A DNA stretch of 64,000 nt from Bradyrhizobium sp. LTSP849 (GCF_000938255.1 NZ_JYMR01000001.1:62001-126000), one strand, 5' to 3'; counted from the stretch's first letter, positions 34,836 through 43,350 are shown. Notes: generated by a model not told the origin, from the letters alone. Program-made: numbers and translations.

Positions 34836-35939
34836 TCACCGGAGCGGCATGACGAAAGTGAACCTGGTCTCTTCAGGCGTCGAGGTCACGGTCAGCACGC
34901 CCTCATGGGCTTTCGCGATTTGAGAGGCAATGTGCAGACCGAGACCCAAGCCCTGCCGGCTGGCGCGCACTTCGCCGCGGAAGAAGGGTTCGAACAGTCT
35001 TTCCATGGCCGCTTGGGGAATCGGTTCGCCACCATTCGCAACGGACAACTTGAACAGCCCATCCTCCGTTTCCGCGCGCACCCGCACGGGCTGGCTGGCC
35101 GTTCCATGGCTGAGCGCGTTTCCGACGAGATTGGAAACAAGTTGCCCGATCCGGGTTCTGTCGCAATCCACGGGAGTGTCGATGGCATATTCGGCTTCGA
35201 TCTGGCGGCCCGGTGAGGACAGCCGCAGTTCGTCGATCACCTGATGCAGCACGGGCTCCAGCGGTTTGCGGGCATTGCGATCAAGGGTGATGCCGCCGCC
35301 AAGCCGCCCGCGCGCGAAATCGAGCACGTTGTCGATCAGCTCCGCCATGCGCGTGACGGTGGTCTGCAACATCGCCACGACCTGATGCTCTTTCTCAGTC
35401 TTGGCGTCCCGCCCTAGGATGCGCGCGCCTGCGCTGATCGATGCCAGCGGATTGCGAAGGTCATGGCCGAGAACGGCAATAAATTGCTCCCGCAATTCCG
35501 ACGTCTCGCGTTCGTTCGCCAGACTGTTCTTTGCAGCTTCGCGTGCCGCCAGCAGCTCCTGTTCGTAACGCCGCCGGTCGGTGGCCTTTAACAGCGCCAG
35601 CCGGGTGAACAACGGTTTGCCGGCGTCATCCCGGCCTTCCAGCGCGTTGCAAATCATCTGCATCGGCTCGCCGCCCGCGGCCATCATGTCGATGGCGAAC
35701 TCGTTGAAGAAGCCCTGCATGCGCAGCAGCGGCGCGATATGGGTTTCGTAGAAGATGCGGCCAGCCATGTTGAGGAAATCGCTGAACCGCTTGCCGATCA
35801 TTTCATCGGCGCTTCGGCCGATCCATTCCAGCAAGGTCTTGTTGACGCGCGCGATGCGGCCGTTCACCCCCAGCGTGATGTAGCCGCAGGGAGAATTCTC
35901 GAACATGTCCTCGAAATCATCGATGCGGGGGCCGGGCAC
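34836..35939 (-). CDS. PAS-domain sensor histidine kinase
   Basis: About 367 residues from GTG 35939, 7 nt after the hydrolase stop. A PAS domain (about 10-110; FENSPCGYITLGVNGRIARVNKTLLEWIGRSADEMIGKRFSDFL) is followed by a HisKA domain with the phospho-acceptor in FIAVLGHDLRNPLASISAGARIL and an HATPase_c domain with N-box LVSNLVGNALSHG and G-box GLGLGLHIA. No membrane segment, so it is cytoplasmic. Coupling to an RsbQ-type hydrolase suggests the PAS domain takes a ligand made by that hydrolase. No response regulator is adjacent. Confidence 0.85.
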   Translation of the reverse strand: MPGPRIDDFEDMFENSPCGYITLGVNGRIARVNKTLLEWIGRSADEMIGKRFSDFLNMAGRIFYETHIAPLLRMQGFFNEFAIDMMAAGGEPMQMICNALEGRDDAGKPLFTRLALLKATDRRRYEQELLAAREAAKNSLANERETSELREQFIAVLGHDLRNPLASISAGARILGRDAKTEKEHQVVAMLQTTVTRMAELIDNVLDFARGRLGGGITLDRNARKPLEPVLHQVIDELRLSSPGRQIEAEYAIDTPVDCDRTRIGQLVSNLVGNALSHGTASQPVRVRAETEDGLFKLSVANGGEPIPQAAMERLFEPFFRGEVRASRQGLGLGLHIASQIAKAHEGVLTVTSTPEETRFTFVMPLR

Positions 35940-35946
35940 GAAACGC

Positions 35947-36735
35947 TCAGACGAACGTTCGCATCGCGGCGATAACCTCGTCGGGTGCGCTGAGATTGGG
36001 GCAATGGCCGGTTGCCTCCAGGATGATGATTTCGCTGTCGGGGATGCCGCGATGGACGAACTCGCCCACCTCTTTTGAGGCGATGATGTCTTCGCTGCAC
36101 TGAAGGATGAGCGTCGGGATCTCGACCCCGGCGAGGTCGCCGCGGTTGTCGGACTTGAACGTGACCCGCGCAAACGCCTTGGCGATATCGGGATCGGTTC
36201 GGCAGAAGCTGTTGGTCAATTCCTCGCCGAGTTCGGGACGATCCGGATTACCCATGATCGCCGGTGCCATCTGCGCGGACCAGCCCATGTGATTGGCCTC
36301 GAGAAACTGCAAAAGCTCTTCGATCTGCTGTTCACTGAAGCCGCCGACATAGTCGCCGTCATCGATGTAGCGGGCGGAAGGCCCGACCAGCACCAGTTTG
36401 CCGAACATTCCCGGCGCCTTTTGCGCCGCCAGAACGCCGATCATGCTGCTGACCGAATGGCCGACAAAGACGGCATCCTTCAGACCAAGTTCACCGCCGA
36501 TTTCCACCACGTCGTCGGCGTAACCTTCCAGTGTCGAGTATTTGGTTTTGTCGTAGGCCTTGAGGTCGGAGGCGCCGGCGCCGACATGGTCGAACAAGAC
36601 AGTTCTAAACTCACCTTCAAAAGCGGGTTCCACAAACCGCCACATGTTCTGATCGCAACCGAACCCGTGGGCAAACACCATAGTCCGGTCGGCCGAGCCG
36701 CGAACATGGACATTATTTCGTTCTATTACGCCCAT
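35947..36735 (-). CDS. alpha/beta hydrolase, RsbQ-like
   Basis: 262 residues from ATG 36735 (MGVIERNNVHVRGSADRTMVFAHGFGCDQNMWRFVEPAF), close to the 269 of Bacillus RsbQ. Catalytic serine in GHSVSS, acid in CSEDIIA and histidine in GHCPNLSAP. The SxxYxDD-like region around ARYIDDGDYVGGFS is also RsbQ-like. In Bacillus, RsbQ acts with the PAS phosphatase RsbP in energy-stress signalling; here it is coupled to a PAS histidine kinase instead. The frame stays open upstream to 37146, but length argues for 36735. Confidence 0.85.
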   Translation of the reverse strand: MGVIERNNVHVRGSADRTMVFAHGFGCDQNMWRFVEPAFEGEFRTVLFDHVGAGASDLKAYDKTKYSTLEGYADDVVEIGGELGLKDAVFVGHSVSSMIGVLAAQKAPGMFGKLVLVGPSARYIDDGDYVGGFSEQQIEELLQFLEANHMGWSAQMAPAIMGNPDRPELGEELTNSFCRTDPDIAKAFARVTFKSDNRGDLAGVEIPTLILQCSEDIIASKEVGEFVHRGIPDSEIIILEATGHCPNLSAPDEVIAAMRTFV

Positions 36736-37018
36736 GATGGAACTCACACGAGGTTGGTAGTGAACCGCCGTTGTCACTTTGCCCGTTTTCCGGGCGAAGG
36801 AAACCAACAGTCCGCTTGTTCCGCTTTCGATGCTCCCAGAAGAGCGTATGCACTTTTCGACAAAAGTCCAAGCTCCTGGATGTCCGTTGTGGGTCACATC
36901 CAGACTCGCGGCCCGCGCCGTCGCCATGTCTGCTCCGCCTTCACCAATAGACGTCGTCAGCGCTGATCGTTTGGACGCGGTGCTGGTAGCTTCGCTGGTG
37001 ACCTTAGGCGACCCAAAG

Positions 37019-37440
37019 AAAATGGGTCCCCTTCTGAGCGGGACCCCTATTTCCGAAAGTCCTCTCGGGCAACTTTGAAATCGATGGTCTAAAGCCCGTT
37101 CGCTGCTCGGCTGGAGCCAGGCCTTGGTGATCCCGGGACTACTCAAGAAGCCTGAGCTTAAGTGTCACGTGAACATGAGATGCCGAGCCAAACCGACGGT
37201 CACTTCAGTCCCCACGACAAACCGTTCACACGGGTCCAGGTGACTCTAGGAGTCCTCAGGAAGCCCCATCCGAGGCGGCTACCAGGGTGGCCCGAGGGCT
37301 CCCGAGCGAGTCAGCGACTCCCTAGAAGGCCTTGGAGGGCAAGCTGCGGGCGTCGCATCCTTGGGAGTTCTTGGGGTAGTTGCGGCGTTGCTAAGAGCGA
37401 GGACCAGAGGCCGTTGGCCACCTTGGCTCAGACATCCAAA
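37019..37440. repeat. element repeat copy R3
   Basis: Hairpin GGGTCCCC (37024-37031) / GGGACCCC (37040-37047), then sequence alignable with R2 over at least 300 nt and, near 37205-37265 (CCCCACGACAAACCGTTCACACGG and CTCTAGGAGTCCTCAGGAAGCC motifs), with R5. The 36736-37018 stretch before it holds no credible gene; nothing else is seen there. Confidence 0.65.
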
Positions 37441-37496
37441 GTTCATAAGGAACTCCCTCACTGATCCAAGGCTTGGTATTTCTTTAGGAGGCACCA

Positions 37497-37670
37497 ATGG
37501 CAGTCAACAAACCAACCGGCGACAACGCACGCAAGGGCGCGGTGAAGAAGCGCACGCAGTTGAAGAACCCGCTGACCGAGACATCGACCAAGCGCAACAA
37601 GAAGGGCGGGCAGTTCATGGCCGTCAAGAAGAGCGCGAAGAAGTTCAAGGGTGTGCGGAAAGAGAAGTGA
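37497..37670 (+). CDS. small basic protein (57 aa)
   Basis: Very good ribosome-binding site (AGGAGG, 37486-37492) before ATG 37497. The product is Lys/Arg-rich (MAVNKPTGDNARKGAVKKR ... FMAVKKSAKKFKGVRKEK) with no hydrophobic segment. I recognise near-identical small proteins in many bradyrhizobia. A nucleic-acid-binding role is possible from charge only. Confidence 0.75.
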   Translation: MAVNKPTGDNARKGAVKKRTQLKNPLTETSTKRNKKGGQFMAVKKSAKKFKGVRKEK

Positions 37671-37671
37671 G

Positions 37672-37881
37672 TTAATGACGAGTCTTCTTCAGCTCGCCCT
37701 CGACTTCCTCGATAACTCCCTCCACGTCGGGCACCTCGAAGTCGTCTATCCTGTTGCATTCGCAGGGCATGCCGGCGCCGCACTGACACCCTCCCTCTAA
37801 CACCTCGCTCCAGGCGCGGTTGGGGTGATTCTCGCAGACCCATCTTAGGTCTTGGCAGTTCGGGCAATTCGATTTGGTCAT
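37672..37881 (-). CDS. small Cys-rich protein (69 aa)
   Basis: MTKSNCPNCQDLRWVCENHPNRAWSE followed by GCQCGAGMPCECN gives two Cys clusters fit for zinc, then an acidic tail. Convergent with the basic 57-aa gene, the stops being 1 nt apart. Family commonly seen in rhizobia; function unknown. Confidence 0.7.
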   Translation of the reverse strand: MTKSNCPNCQDLRWVCENHPNRAWSEVLEGGCQCGAGMPCECNRIDDFEVPDVEGVIEEVEGELKKTRH

Positions 37882-38033
37882 ATCATCTCAATAGGCGCGC
37901 GGGCCTTGCTCCAGAGGTCGCAAGAATACCGCGCGCCCTCCGGCCGCGCCGCATACTCAACGCACGGCAGCAGCCGATAACAAAAAACGCCGGTCGAAAC
38001 GGCTAGTTCCTGCGAGCGCCGCGCGGGTGGTGC

Positions 38034-38231
38034 TCACGTAGGTGGTCGCAGGCCGGGTGACGAAGCCCAATCGGAAATGTGCGCGGCAGTGTCAGCACTC
38101 CGCGCGCGCTTCAGGAATTCTTCCCGCTCCTTTCCTGCCGGCATTGCCTCTGCCTGCTTCTTCATGTCCTCGGCGAATTTTGTAAGCCGATCCTGAAGGG
38201 AGTCGGTCTGTTTGAAACGATTTCGCTTCAT
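38034..38231 (-). CDS. small conserved hypothetical protein (65 aa)
   Basis: MKRNRFKQTDSLQDRLTKFAEDMKKQAEAMPAGKEREEFLKRARSADTAAHISDW: helical, charged, with a pattern (MPxGxExExLLxRARxADTAxHxxxW) I recognise from several small rhizobial proteins. GGAG-like sequence precedes the start. Function unknown. Confidence 0.72.
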   Translation of the reverse strand: MKRNRFKQTDSLQDRLTKFAEDMKKQAEAMPAGKEREEFLKRARSADTAAHISDWASSPGLRPPT

Positions 38232-38306
38232 CGTGCTGCTCCCGTGTTTTGAGACGGCAGATAAACGAGAAGCCCCAAAAACCGTTCCTATGTCAGGTAG
38301 CTGACA

Positions 38307-39179
38307 CTATTTCCGGGACAACCCTTTGAAGGAGCTGGCGCGCAATAACCCTTCGGACGTGATGTCCCGGTATTCGATGTCGGCATAGAACGTCGGCTCG
38401 ACCCAGGTAGCCTTCGGCTTCTTGATGGGCCTGGTGAGCTTTGCCTTCGGGCTCACGACGGTATCAAGCTTCTTTCGGATTTCGCTGGAGACCGTCCGGG
38501 ACCAGCCGGTGCCGACCTTGCCCATGTAGACAAGCTCCTTGCCCTCTTTCTTGCCGAGGTAAAGGGCTGCGACGCCACCGGGGTCTTTGATGAACCCGAC
38601 GACAGGGAATTTCTCGCGCTGGACAGTTTTAATTTTCTGCCATGCCTCAACGCGGTCGGAGCGGTACGGCGCGTCTACCCGTTTTGAAACAATGCCCTCA
38701 TAGTTCAACCGGGCCGCAGCCTCGAACAGCGCCTGTCCGTCCCCTTCGTGATGTTCGCTGTAGAGGACGGGTGGGTCGAGCATGTCGATGAGTTCTTTAA
38801 GCAGCTCTTTGCGCTTGAGTTGGGGCTCGCTGCGAAGATCCTCTCCGTTGTGGAAGAGGATGTCGAACACATAGAACAGCATCCGGTCCTGACGACCTTT
38901 AGCCAGGTCAGCCTGCAGCTCGGAGAAGTTGGTGCGGTCCTCGTGGACCACAACAATCTCACCGTCGAAGATGGTCTGGCTCTTCAGCTTGAACGCGCCG
39001 GCTATGGTCGAGAACCGCGTCGTCCAGTTGTGTCCGTTGCGGGTGAATATCTTCGTAGCCCCGCGATCGACATGGACCTGAGCGCGGTAGCCGTCATACT
39101 TTATTTCGTGAATCCACTGAGCACCTGAAGGAGCGTTGCTCTTCAAGGTCGCCAGCTGGGGCTTAATGAACCCCGGCAT
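38307..39179 (-). CDS. ATP-dependent DNA ligase (LigC/LigD-type catalytic core)
   Basis: 290 residues from MPGFIKPQLATL. The adenylation lysine is in EIKYDGYRAQVHV (near residue 28), with motif III IFDGEIVV, motif IV GIVSKR and motif V AWQKIKT, then an OB domain (VGFIKDP...ALYLGKKEGKELVYMGKVGTGW). There is no polymerase or nuclease domain and no Ku gene nearby. As cargo of a mobile element it may seal element or host DNA breaks. Confidence 0.88.
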   Translation of the reverse strand: MPGFIKPQLATLKSNAPSGAQWIHEIKYDGYRAQVHVDRGATKIFTRNGHNWTTRFSTIAGAFKLKSQTIFDGEIVVVHEDRTNFSELQADLAKGRQDRMLFYVFDILFHNGEDLRSEPQLKRKELLKELIDMLDPPVLYSEHHEGDGQALFEAAARLNYEGIVSKRVDAPYRSDRVEAWQKIKTVQREKFPVVGFIKDPGGVAALYLGKKEGKELVYMGKVGTGWSRTVSSEIRKKLDTVVSPKAKLTRPIKKPKATWVEPTFYADIEYRDITSEGLLRASSFKGLSRK

Positions 39180-39297
39180 ACCGGAACGCTTCGCCACTCT
39201 GCGCAACTCACAAAAAGGCCGCCGTCGGGGGATCAACGGCGGCCAGTCTAGCTTACAATACCCACGTCGATGCAACTCGGACTGTCTTCGCCGGTTC

Positions 39298-39525
39298 CTA
39301 ATACTGAGGCCGCTTAAGCAGCTCGGGCAACTTGGAGAATGCTTTGGCAAGCCGCCTCGCCTCATCACGGGTGAGGAACTGGTCGGCATACTGATACGGA
39401 CGGTCGTGAAGGTCTTGCCGGTGGACGATGCAGCAGAGGGAGAAGCCGTTCGCGTCCTTCACGCGAAAACAGTCCGTCTCCTCTTCCATTGCCCACGGCG
39501 CTGGAAACCGCCGAAGGTTATCCAT
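39298..39525 (-). CDS. small conserved hypothetical protein (75 aa)
   Basis: MDNLRRFPAPWAMEEETDCFRVKDANGFSLCCIVHRQDLHDRPYQYADQFLTRDEARRLAKAFSKLPELL. The RFPxPW...FxVxDANG...LTxDEARRLAxAxxxLP pattern belongs to a small family common in alphaproteobacteria. Its ATG overlaps the stop of the preceding gene (TAATG). Confidence 0.75.
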   Translation of the reverse strand: MDNLRRFPAPWAMEEETDCFRVKDANGFSLCCIVHRQDLHDRPYQYADQFLTRDEARRLAKAFSKLPELLKRPQY

Positions 39526-39779
39526 TACAGCCTGCGGTTTGCCGGAGTGCCCCGTATCGGCTTGCCCGAGGCATAGGTCGGGCCTTCCTTTGCCGCCCGC
39601 ACCTGCCGGTCGCGTTCAGCGCACAGATCGTCAACCTTCGCCAACATTCGCGAAAGGAGAGCTTCCGCCGAAGCGGCCCCAATCCCAGCTCTCTGAAGTT
39701 GGAGGATTTCCTTGCGCTGTCGGCTGACTTGCGAGCGCATACGCTCGATTTCCGAGCGAATAAATTCGAGTGTGGGCAT
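39525..39779 (-). CDS. coiled-coil small protein (84 aa)
   Basis: MPTLEFIRSEIERMRSQVSRQRKEILQLQRAGIGAASAEALLSRMLAKVDDLCAERDRQVR: a single amphipathic helical region. Overlaps the downstream 75-aa gene, so the two are coupled. Function unknown; similar coiled-coil proteins accompany the 75-aa family in rhizobia. Confidence 0.7.
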   Translation of the reverse strand: MPTLEFIRSEIERMRSQVSRQRKEILQLQRAGIGAASAEALLSRMLAKVDDLCAERDRQVRAAKEGPTYASGKPIRGTPANRRL

Positions 39780-39861
39780 GACCGAACCTGGGATTTTCCC
39801 CAGTAGAACGAAACAAGAACTTCGAGTCAAGCGGACAAACGAAAGGTCCTCCCCCACAGCG

Positions 39862-40326
39862 CTAGAAGCAGAAGCTCACGCCTTTCTTGACCTTCTCTTC
39901 CCAGTCAGGCCCCAACACCTCCCGAGCACCTACGGCCTGTTGAGCTCCAGGCTCGCCTTCATGGAACATCACGATGGAAAGGCCTTGGTCATGTGAGCCA
40001 GACACAACGGTGGGACCCGGCTGGTACGTCGTGGTCGCTTGATAGGAGCCGCGCCCGTAGGTGCCCTCGGTGTTGTAACTACCAGGCAGTTGGCTCACCC
40101 GCACATTGTTCTGCGCCTCACCGCCCGTGATGATGTAGCGGTCATAGCCTGCACGGATGGTCTCAATGGCTGCTAGTCGCTGAGATGCCGCAAGCGCACC
40201 TTGCCCGCCACAGACTGCCGCCGCTGAAGTTTGAACGATCATCGTGTTGGCGGAAGTCCGCACAGCGGCTCCTCGCGCGCACGCGCCCAACACCAGCGCC
40301 AACGCTAACGCACCCAGAACTCTCAT
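39862..40326 (-). CDS. putative lipoprotein (154 aa)
   Basis: Signal sequence MRVLGALALALVLGACARG with lipobox LGAC, so Cys16 should be lipidated. The mature part has a Gly/Tyr/Thr-rich region (GSYNTEGTYGRGSYQATTTYQPGP) and then a domain LSIVMFHEGEPGAQQAVGAREVLGPDWEEKVKKG. It resembles secreted proteins commonly found in bradyrhizobia. Function unknown. Confidence 0.75.
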   Translation of the reverse strand: MRVLGALALALVLGACARGAAVRTSANTMIVQTSAAAVCGGQGALAASQRLAAIETIRAGYDRYIITGGEAQNNVRVSQLPGSYNTEGTYGRGSYQATTTYQPGPTVVSGSHDQGLSIVMFHEGEPGAQQAVGAREVLGPDWEEKVKKGVSFCF

Positions 40327-40397
40327 CTCGATAAGCCCCCCCTGCCCTGATCGTCTATCGCAGGTCGTGGCGCCCTAAACAACACTCGCGCTCCAAC

Positions 40398-40421
40398 GGG
40401 TCCCCTTTCGAGCGGGACCCC
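40398..40421. repeat. hairpin of repeat copy R4
   Basis: GGGTCCCC (40398-40405) / GGGACCCC (40414-40421) then TATTTC, the same core as R1-R3, but the longer homologous tail is short here. It lies between the cargo block and the phage-like block. The open frame across it (40323-40715, minus) is not credible. Confidence 0.6.
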
Positions 40422-40563
40422 TATTTCGGCCCGAGTGACAAAGCAGGCTTCAAATTGAGCCAGTAAATCCCTCGCCGCGCTGCTCCGGTGAGAGCCTGTG
40501 TCAACAGCCCGAAAGCGTCGCTCCTCCAAAGTGTGCCGCAAATGAACCTTTTCCCAAACGCAC

Positions 40564-40764
40564 TCAATCACATGACCAATTTTGACACCCACCCTAAGTG
40601 AGAAGCGCCTGATCAGGTCAGAACCTGCATCAGTAGTGTGGCTTATCGCTAGGTGCGGAGCGTGCGGCTCAGGGCACTTGGGTGCTCTAAGGCAAAGCCG
40701 AGCAAATCGATACATTCCTAAGCAGCTCCAACCACATGACTGATTTTAGTACTCCCGCTTAGTC
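40564..40764. repeat. pair of degenerate 36-nt direct repeats
   Basis: 40564-40600 and 40729-40764 share CAAxCACATGACxxATTTTxxxACxCxC followed by xTTAGT/TAAGT-like ends, 165 nt apart. No gene is credible between 40327 and 40872. They could be promoters for a phage polymerase, iterons or regulator sites. Confidence 0.4.
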
Positions 40765-40872
40765 AAGGAGGCGAGCTTCGCGCTCCTCGCCCCACCATCC
40801 CACGACAACATGCGTTCGCTTCGGCCAACCTGTTGCGTGGAATTTTTCGCGAAAACTGGAAAGGAACCACCA

Positions 40873-41373
40873 TTGATCAATGACGACGACACCGCCTTAC
40901 CGTCAGGCCCCGCGTGGCAGGCGGCTCGCAAGGCATGTCAGACACCGCTAGACCGCAAGCGGCTCGCTGCGGCTCCCAAAGCGGGCTGGCGTGCCCTAGA
41001 GTTCGACGAATACGCACGGTCCTGCCACCGCCGCCGCAATCGCGACTATGCCACCGCGCACTCGTACCGAAGTGCTCTCAAGCACCACGGCAGCAAAGAC
41101 GCCCAGCTCTGGCGCAAGCTGTTCCGAGAACGCGGGTCACTCCCGCTGCCGCCTAGGTGTCCCAAAGAACTAGATTACACACCGCCGTCCTCAGGCATCG
41201 GAAGCAACCATCGTTACTGGGCCTTCCATAGCCCCGAGTTGATTGCGCTAATCGACGCGCGCACCCGGGCGTACTTCAACATCCCTGAAGTATCCTCAGT
41301 GCATCCGCACGCGTGGATCGCTTCGTATGTCTGGTTTCAGAAAGAGCAGGCCGCAGCAACAGTTGCCGCCTAG
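40873..41373 (+). CDS. phage-like hypothetical protein
   Basis: 166 residues from TTG 40873, which has AAGGA seven bases upstream; ATG 40810 is the alternative. Basic middle (CHRRRNRDYATAHSYRSALKHHGSKDAQLWRKLFRERG) and aromatic C-terminal half. No family recognised. Just upstream of the tail gene, so probably part of the phage-derived block. Confidence 0.5.
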   Translation: MINDDDTALPSGPAWQAARKACQTPLDRKRLAAAPKAGWRALEFDEYARSCHRRRNRDYATAHSYRSALKHHGSKDAQLWRKLFRERGSLPLPPRCPKELDYTPPSSGIGSNHRYWAFHSPELIALIDARTRAYFNIPEVSSVHPHAWIASYVWFQKEQAAATVAA

Positions 41374-41461
41374 GCCCCTTAACTGTCCTAACGCACTTCA
41401 GTCCACCGCCTCCACTCAGCACACCTCACCAACCCAACTCACACCTAACTTGGATCAATAA

Positions 41462-42457
41462 TTGCCTTTAGAAACCGGCTCCTTCATCTACGACTTGGTA
41501 ACTTCGAACCCCGTGTCTTCCGATGGCCTCGGGCAAGCCGACGATCACATGAGGCTCATCAAGAGCACTCTCAAGAACACCTTCGCGGGCTTCACTTCCG
41601 CAGCGCTCGCTTCGTCCCAAACGCAGCTTGACGCCGCCGTGGCGACAGTTGCGGGCACCAACAAGCTCCCGATCAACGCGGGCACCGTGGCGTTCCCGGG
41701 CGCATTCTTCGCGGGCGATACCGACACAGGGCTCTATCAGGCCACCGCCAACACGGTGTCACTCGCCGTGGGCGGCGTGAATGTGCTTACGGCTTCCTCA
41801 GGGTCCCTGGGTGTCACTGGTAGCGTCCTAGCCTCAGGCGGTGTCGCTGGTGCGGCTATCGCGGCGACTGGAGCGTACTCAGGCGGCACAGGACAGCTTG
41901 TAACCATCGGCAGCGTGACCATGTGGCTCGCTGATACGTTGCCTGCGGAGGGTGGCTATTGCTGGGCCAACGGCGGCACGCTCTCACGCACTGCCTACCC
42001 GGTTCTCTGGGCTCTTTGGGGCACCAAGTACGGCGCAGGAGACGGCTCGACCACATTCAACGTGCCGAACCTGTGCGAGGTCGTGCCCGTAGGCCAGCGC
42101 GCCATGGGCGGCGCAAGCTCTCGAACGCTCCTCGCTACTGGCGTTCTCGGTGGTGCACCGATTGGCGCATCGACCGCCACACTGTTGGCTACGAACCTTC
42201 CATCGTACACGCCCTCTGGCACTGTTAGCGTCACCAACGGCGCAATCAGCATCAACGGGCAATCGCAGTTGATCGTCAGTGGTTCTGGTGCTGGCGTTGG
42301 CGGCGGTGGTTCGTTCGGTGTCTCTGGTGCGCCCCTGTCGGCATCCCAGGCCACTAGCACCGCGTCGTTCACCGGTAGCAACAATGGCGGCACCAGCGCC
42401 CCATTCGCAGTCGTGCAGCCATCAGTGGCAGTGAACTACATAGTGCGTGCCGGTTAG
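41462..42457 (+). CDS. phage tail protein with tail-collar domain
   Basis: 331 residues from TTG 41462 (LPLETGSFIYDLVTSNPVSSDGLGQADDHMRLIKSTLKNTF), an opening typical of distal tail-fibre or collar proteins. Residues 155-215 contain the tail-collar pattern (WLADTLPAEGGYCWANGGTLSRTAYPVLWALWGTKYGAGDGSTTFNVPNLCEVVPVG). The rest is low-complexity Gly/Ser/Thr, as in fibre shafts. It is the only clear virion protein gene in the element and may be a remnant or a tail-modifying cargo. Confidence 0.85.
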   Translation: MPLETGSFIYDLVTSNPVSSDGLGQADDHMRLIKSTLKNTFAGFTSAALASSQTQLDAAVATVAGTNKLPINAGTVAFPGAFFAGDTDTGLYQATANTVSLAVGGVNVLTASSGSLGVTGSVLASGGVAGAAIAATGAYSGGTGQLVTIGSVTMWLADTLPAEGGYCWANGGTLSRTAYPVLWALWGTKYGAGDGSTTFNVPNLCEVVPVGQRAMGGASSRTLLATGVLGGAPIGASTATLLATNLPSYTPSGTVSVTNGAISINGQSQLIVSGSGAGVGGGGSFGVSGAPLSASQATSTASFTGSNNGGTSAPFAVVQPSVAVNYIVRAG

Positions 42458-42466
42458 CCTGCCTTC

Positions 42467-42498
42467 CCGCGCCCCTGAGACGATCCTTAGGGGCGCGG
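42467..42498 (+). terminator. hairpin after the tail gene
   Basis: CCGCGCCCCT (42467-42476) and AGGGGCGCGG (42489-42498) form a 10-bp stem starting 10 nt past the stop. Only a weak T-run follows. Confidence 0.5.
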
Positions 42499-42630
42499 CG
42501 TGTTTCCGATCCCAGCGTAATCAGTTTACAGCGACATCGTTGTCCGTCCTCGCTTCTCGTGCTCAAACGTCATCCAGCCACCTTAATCCCACCTTCCTGT
42601 GGGCATCGACTGGATGGAGGAAAGCGGCCC

Positions 42631-43008
42631 GTGCTGGAAAGCAATCGGTTATCGGACGAGCAACGAGCGGCCTTGGATACTATGCAGAGGGTCCTGAAGA
42701 CGCTGCTGTCTCACAATCGAACCATGCACCTGCCCGTCGCCCAAACGTTTCTGCGGGTTGCTGCTGACGAAGGGAAGAGCATCGGGGAGCATGCAAGGAT
42801 GCTCAGCATAACTGACCCCGGCATGAGCAAGATGATTGCAGACATGGGTGAGTTAAACCGCCGTCGCCACAAGCCGGGCCTTGATCTCGTCGAGACCCGG
42901 CGATCCCTGATCAGCGGGCGCCGCCGCGAAGCTTTCCTAACCTATAAGGGAAGAGCGCTGGCGCACATGCTGATACATGAATTGCGAAGAGGTCCTAGGG
43001 CCACCTAG
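42631..43008 (+). CDS. MarR-like winged-helix protein
   Basis: 125 residues from GTG 42631, with GGAGG about ten bases upstream. TFLRVAADEGKSIGEHARMLSITDPGMSKMIADMGELNRRRHKPGLDLVETRRSLISGRRREAFLTYKGRALAHML has the MarR order: recognition helix, wing and the LTxKGRAL end. Likely a regulator of the phage-derived block. Confidence 0.7.
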   Translation: MLESNRLSDEQRAALDTMQRVLKTLLSHNRTMHLPVAQTFLRVAADEGKSIGEHARMLSITDPGMSKMIADMGELNRRRHKPGLDLVETRRSLISGRRREAFLTYKGRALAHMLIHELRRGPRAT

Positions 43009-43009
43009 T

Positions 43010-43350
43010 CCTATCCCCACGGCAAACCGTTTACACGGCGCCAGGCCGCTCTTAGGAAGCCCAGGAGCGCCCGCAGAAACCGACAGGGAAACCCAGCACG
43101 CACGGCTCAAACGACTCCAGCGAGTCCCTGGGTGATCCTAGGGCCTCTTGGGTTGGCCTGGGTGGACACGGTCGCGATGGCGCTCCCGCCCCATCAATCA
43201 CCACAAAGAAACACGGTGCCTTCCACGGGCCCCTCAGGACTCTCAGGAGCGCTCGCGGAAAGCTGGAGGGAAACCCCGGCCCCACGAGGCTCAACGACTC
43301 CAGCGAGTCCCTAGGTGGTCCTAGGGGCATCCTAGCGGAGCACCGTCCTG
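43010..43350. repeat. element repeat copy R5, with internal tandem
   Basis: Starts with CCCCACGGCAAACCGTTTAC, matching R3 near 37210. It holds an internal direct repeat: GACTCCAGCGAGTCCCTxGGTGxTCCTAGGG at about 43110 and 43297. From here to 43580 many short CCTAGGA/TCCTAGG and GGACTCxxAGGAG motifs occur and no credible gene. Confidence 0.5.

Noticed and set aside
36735..37146. N-terminal extension of the RsbQ-like hydrolase
   Set aside because: The frame is open, but the extension crosses part of R3 and has no resemblance to RsbQ; the length from 36735 fits the family.
40323..40715. Open frame of 130 codons on the minus strand
   Set aside because: Runs through the R4 hairpin and one of the degenerate repeats, has no ribosome-binding site and no family pattern.
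43010..43350. Possible CRISPR array
   Set aside because: Repeats are only two, diverged and not regularly spaced; no cas gene is present anywhere in the window.
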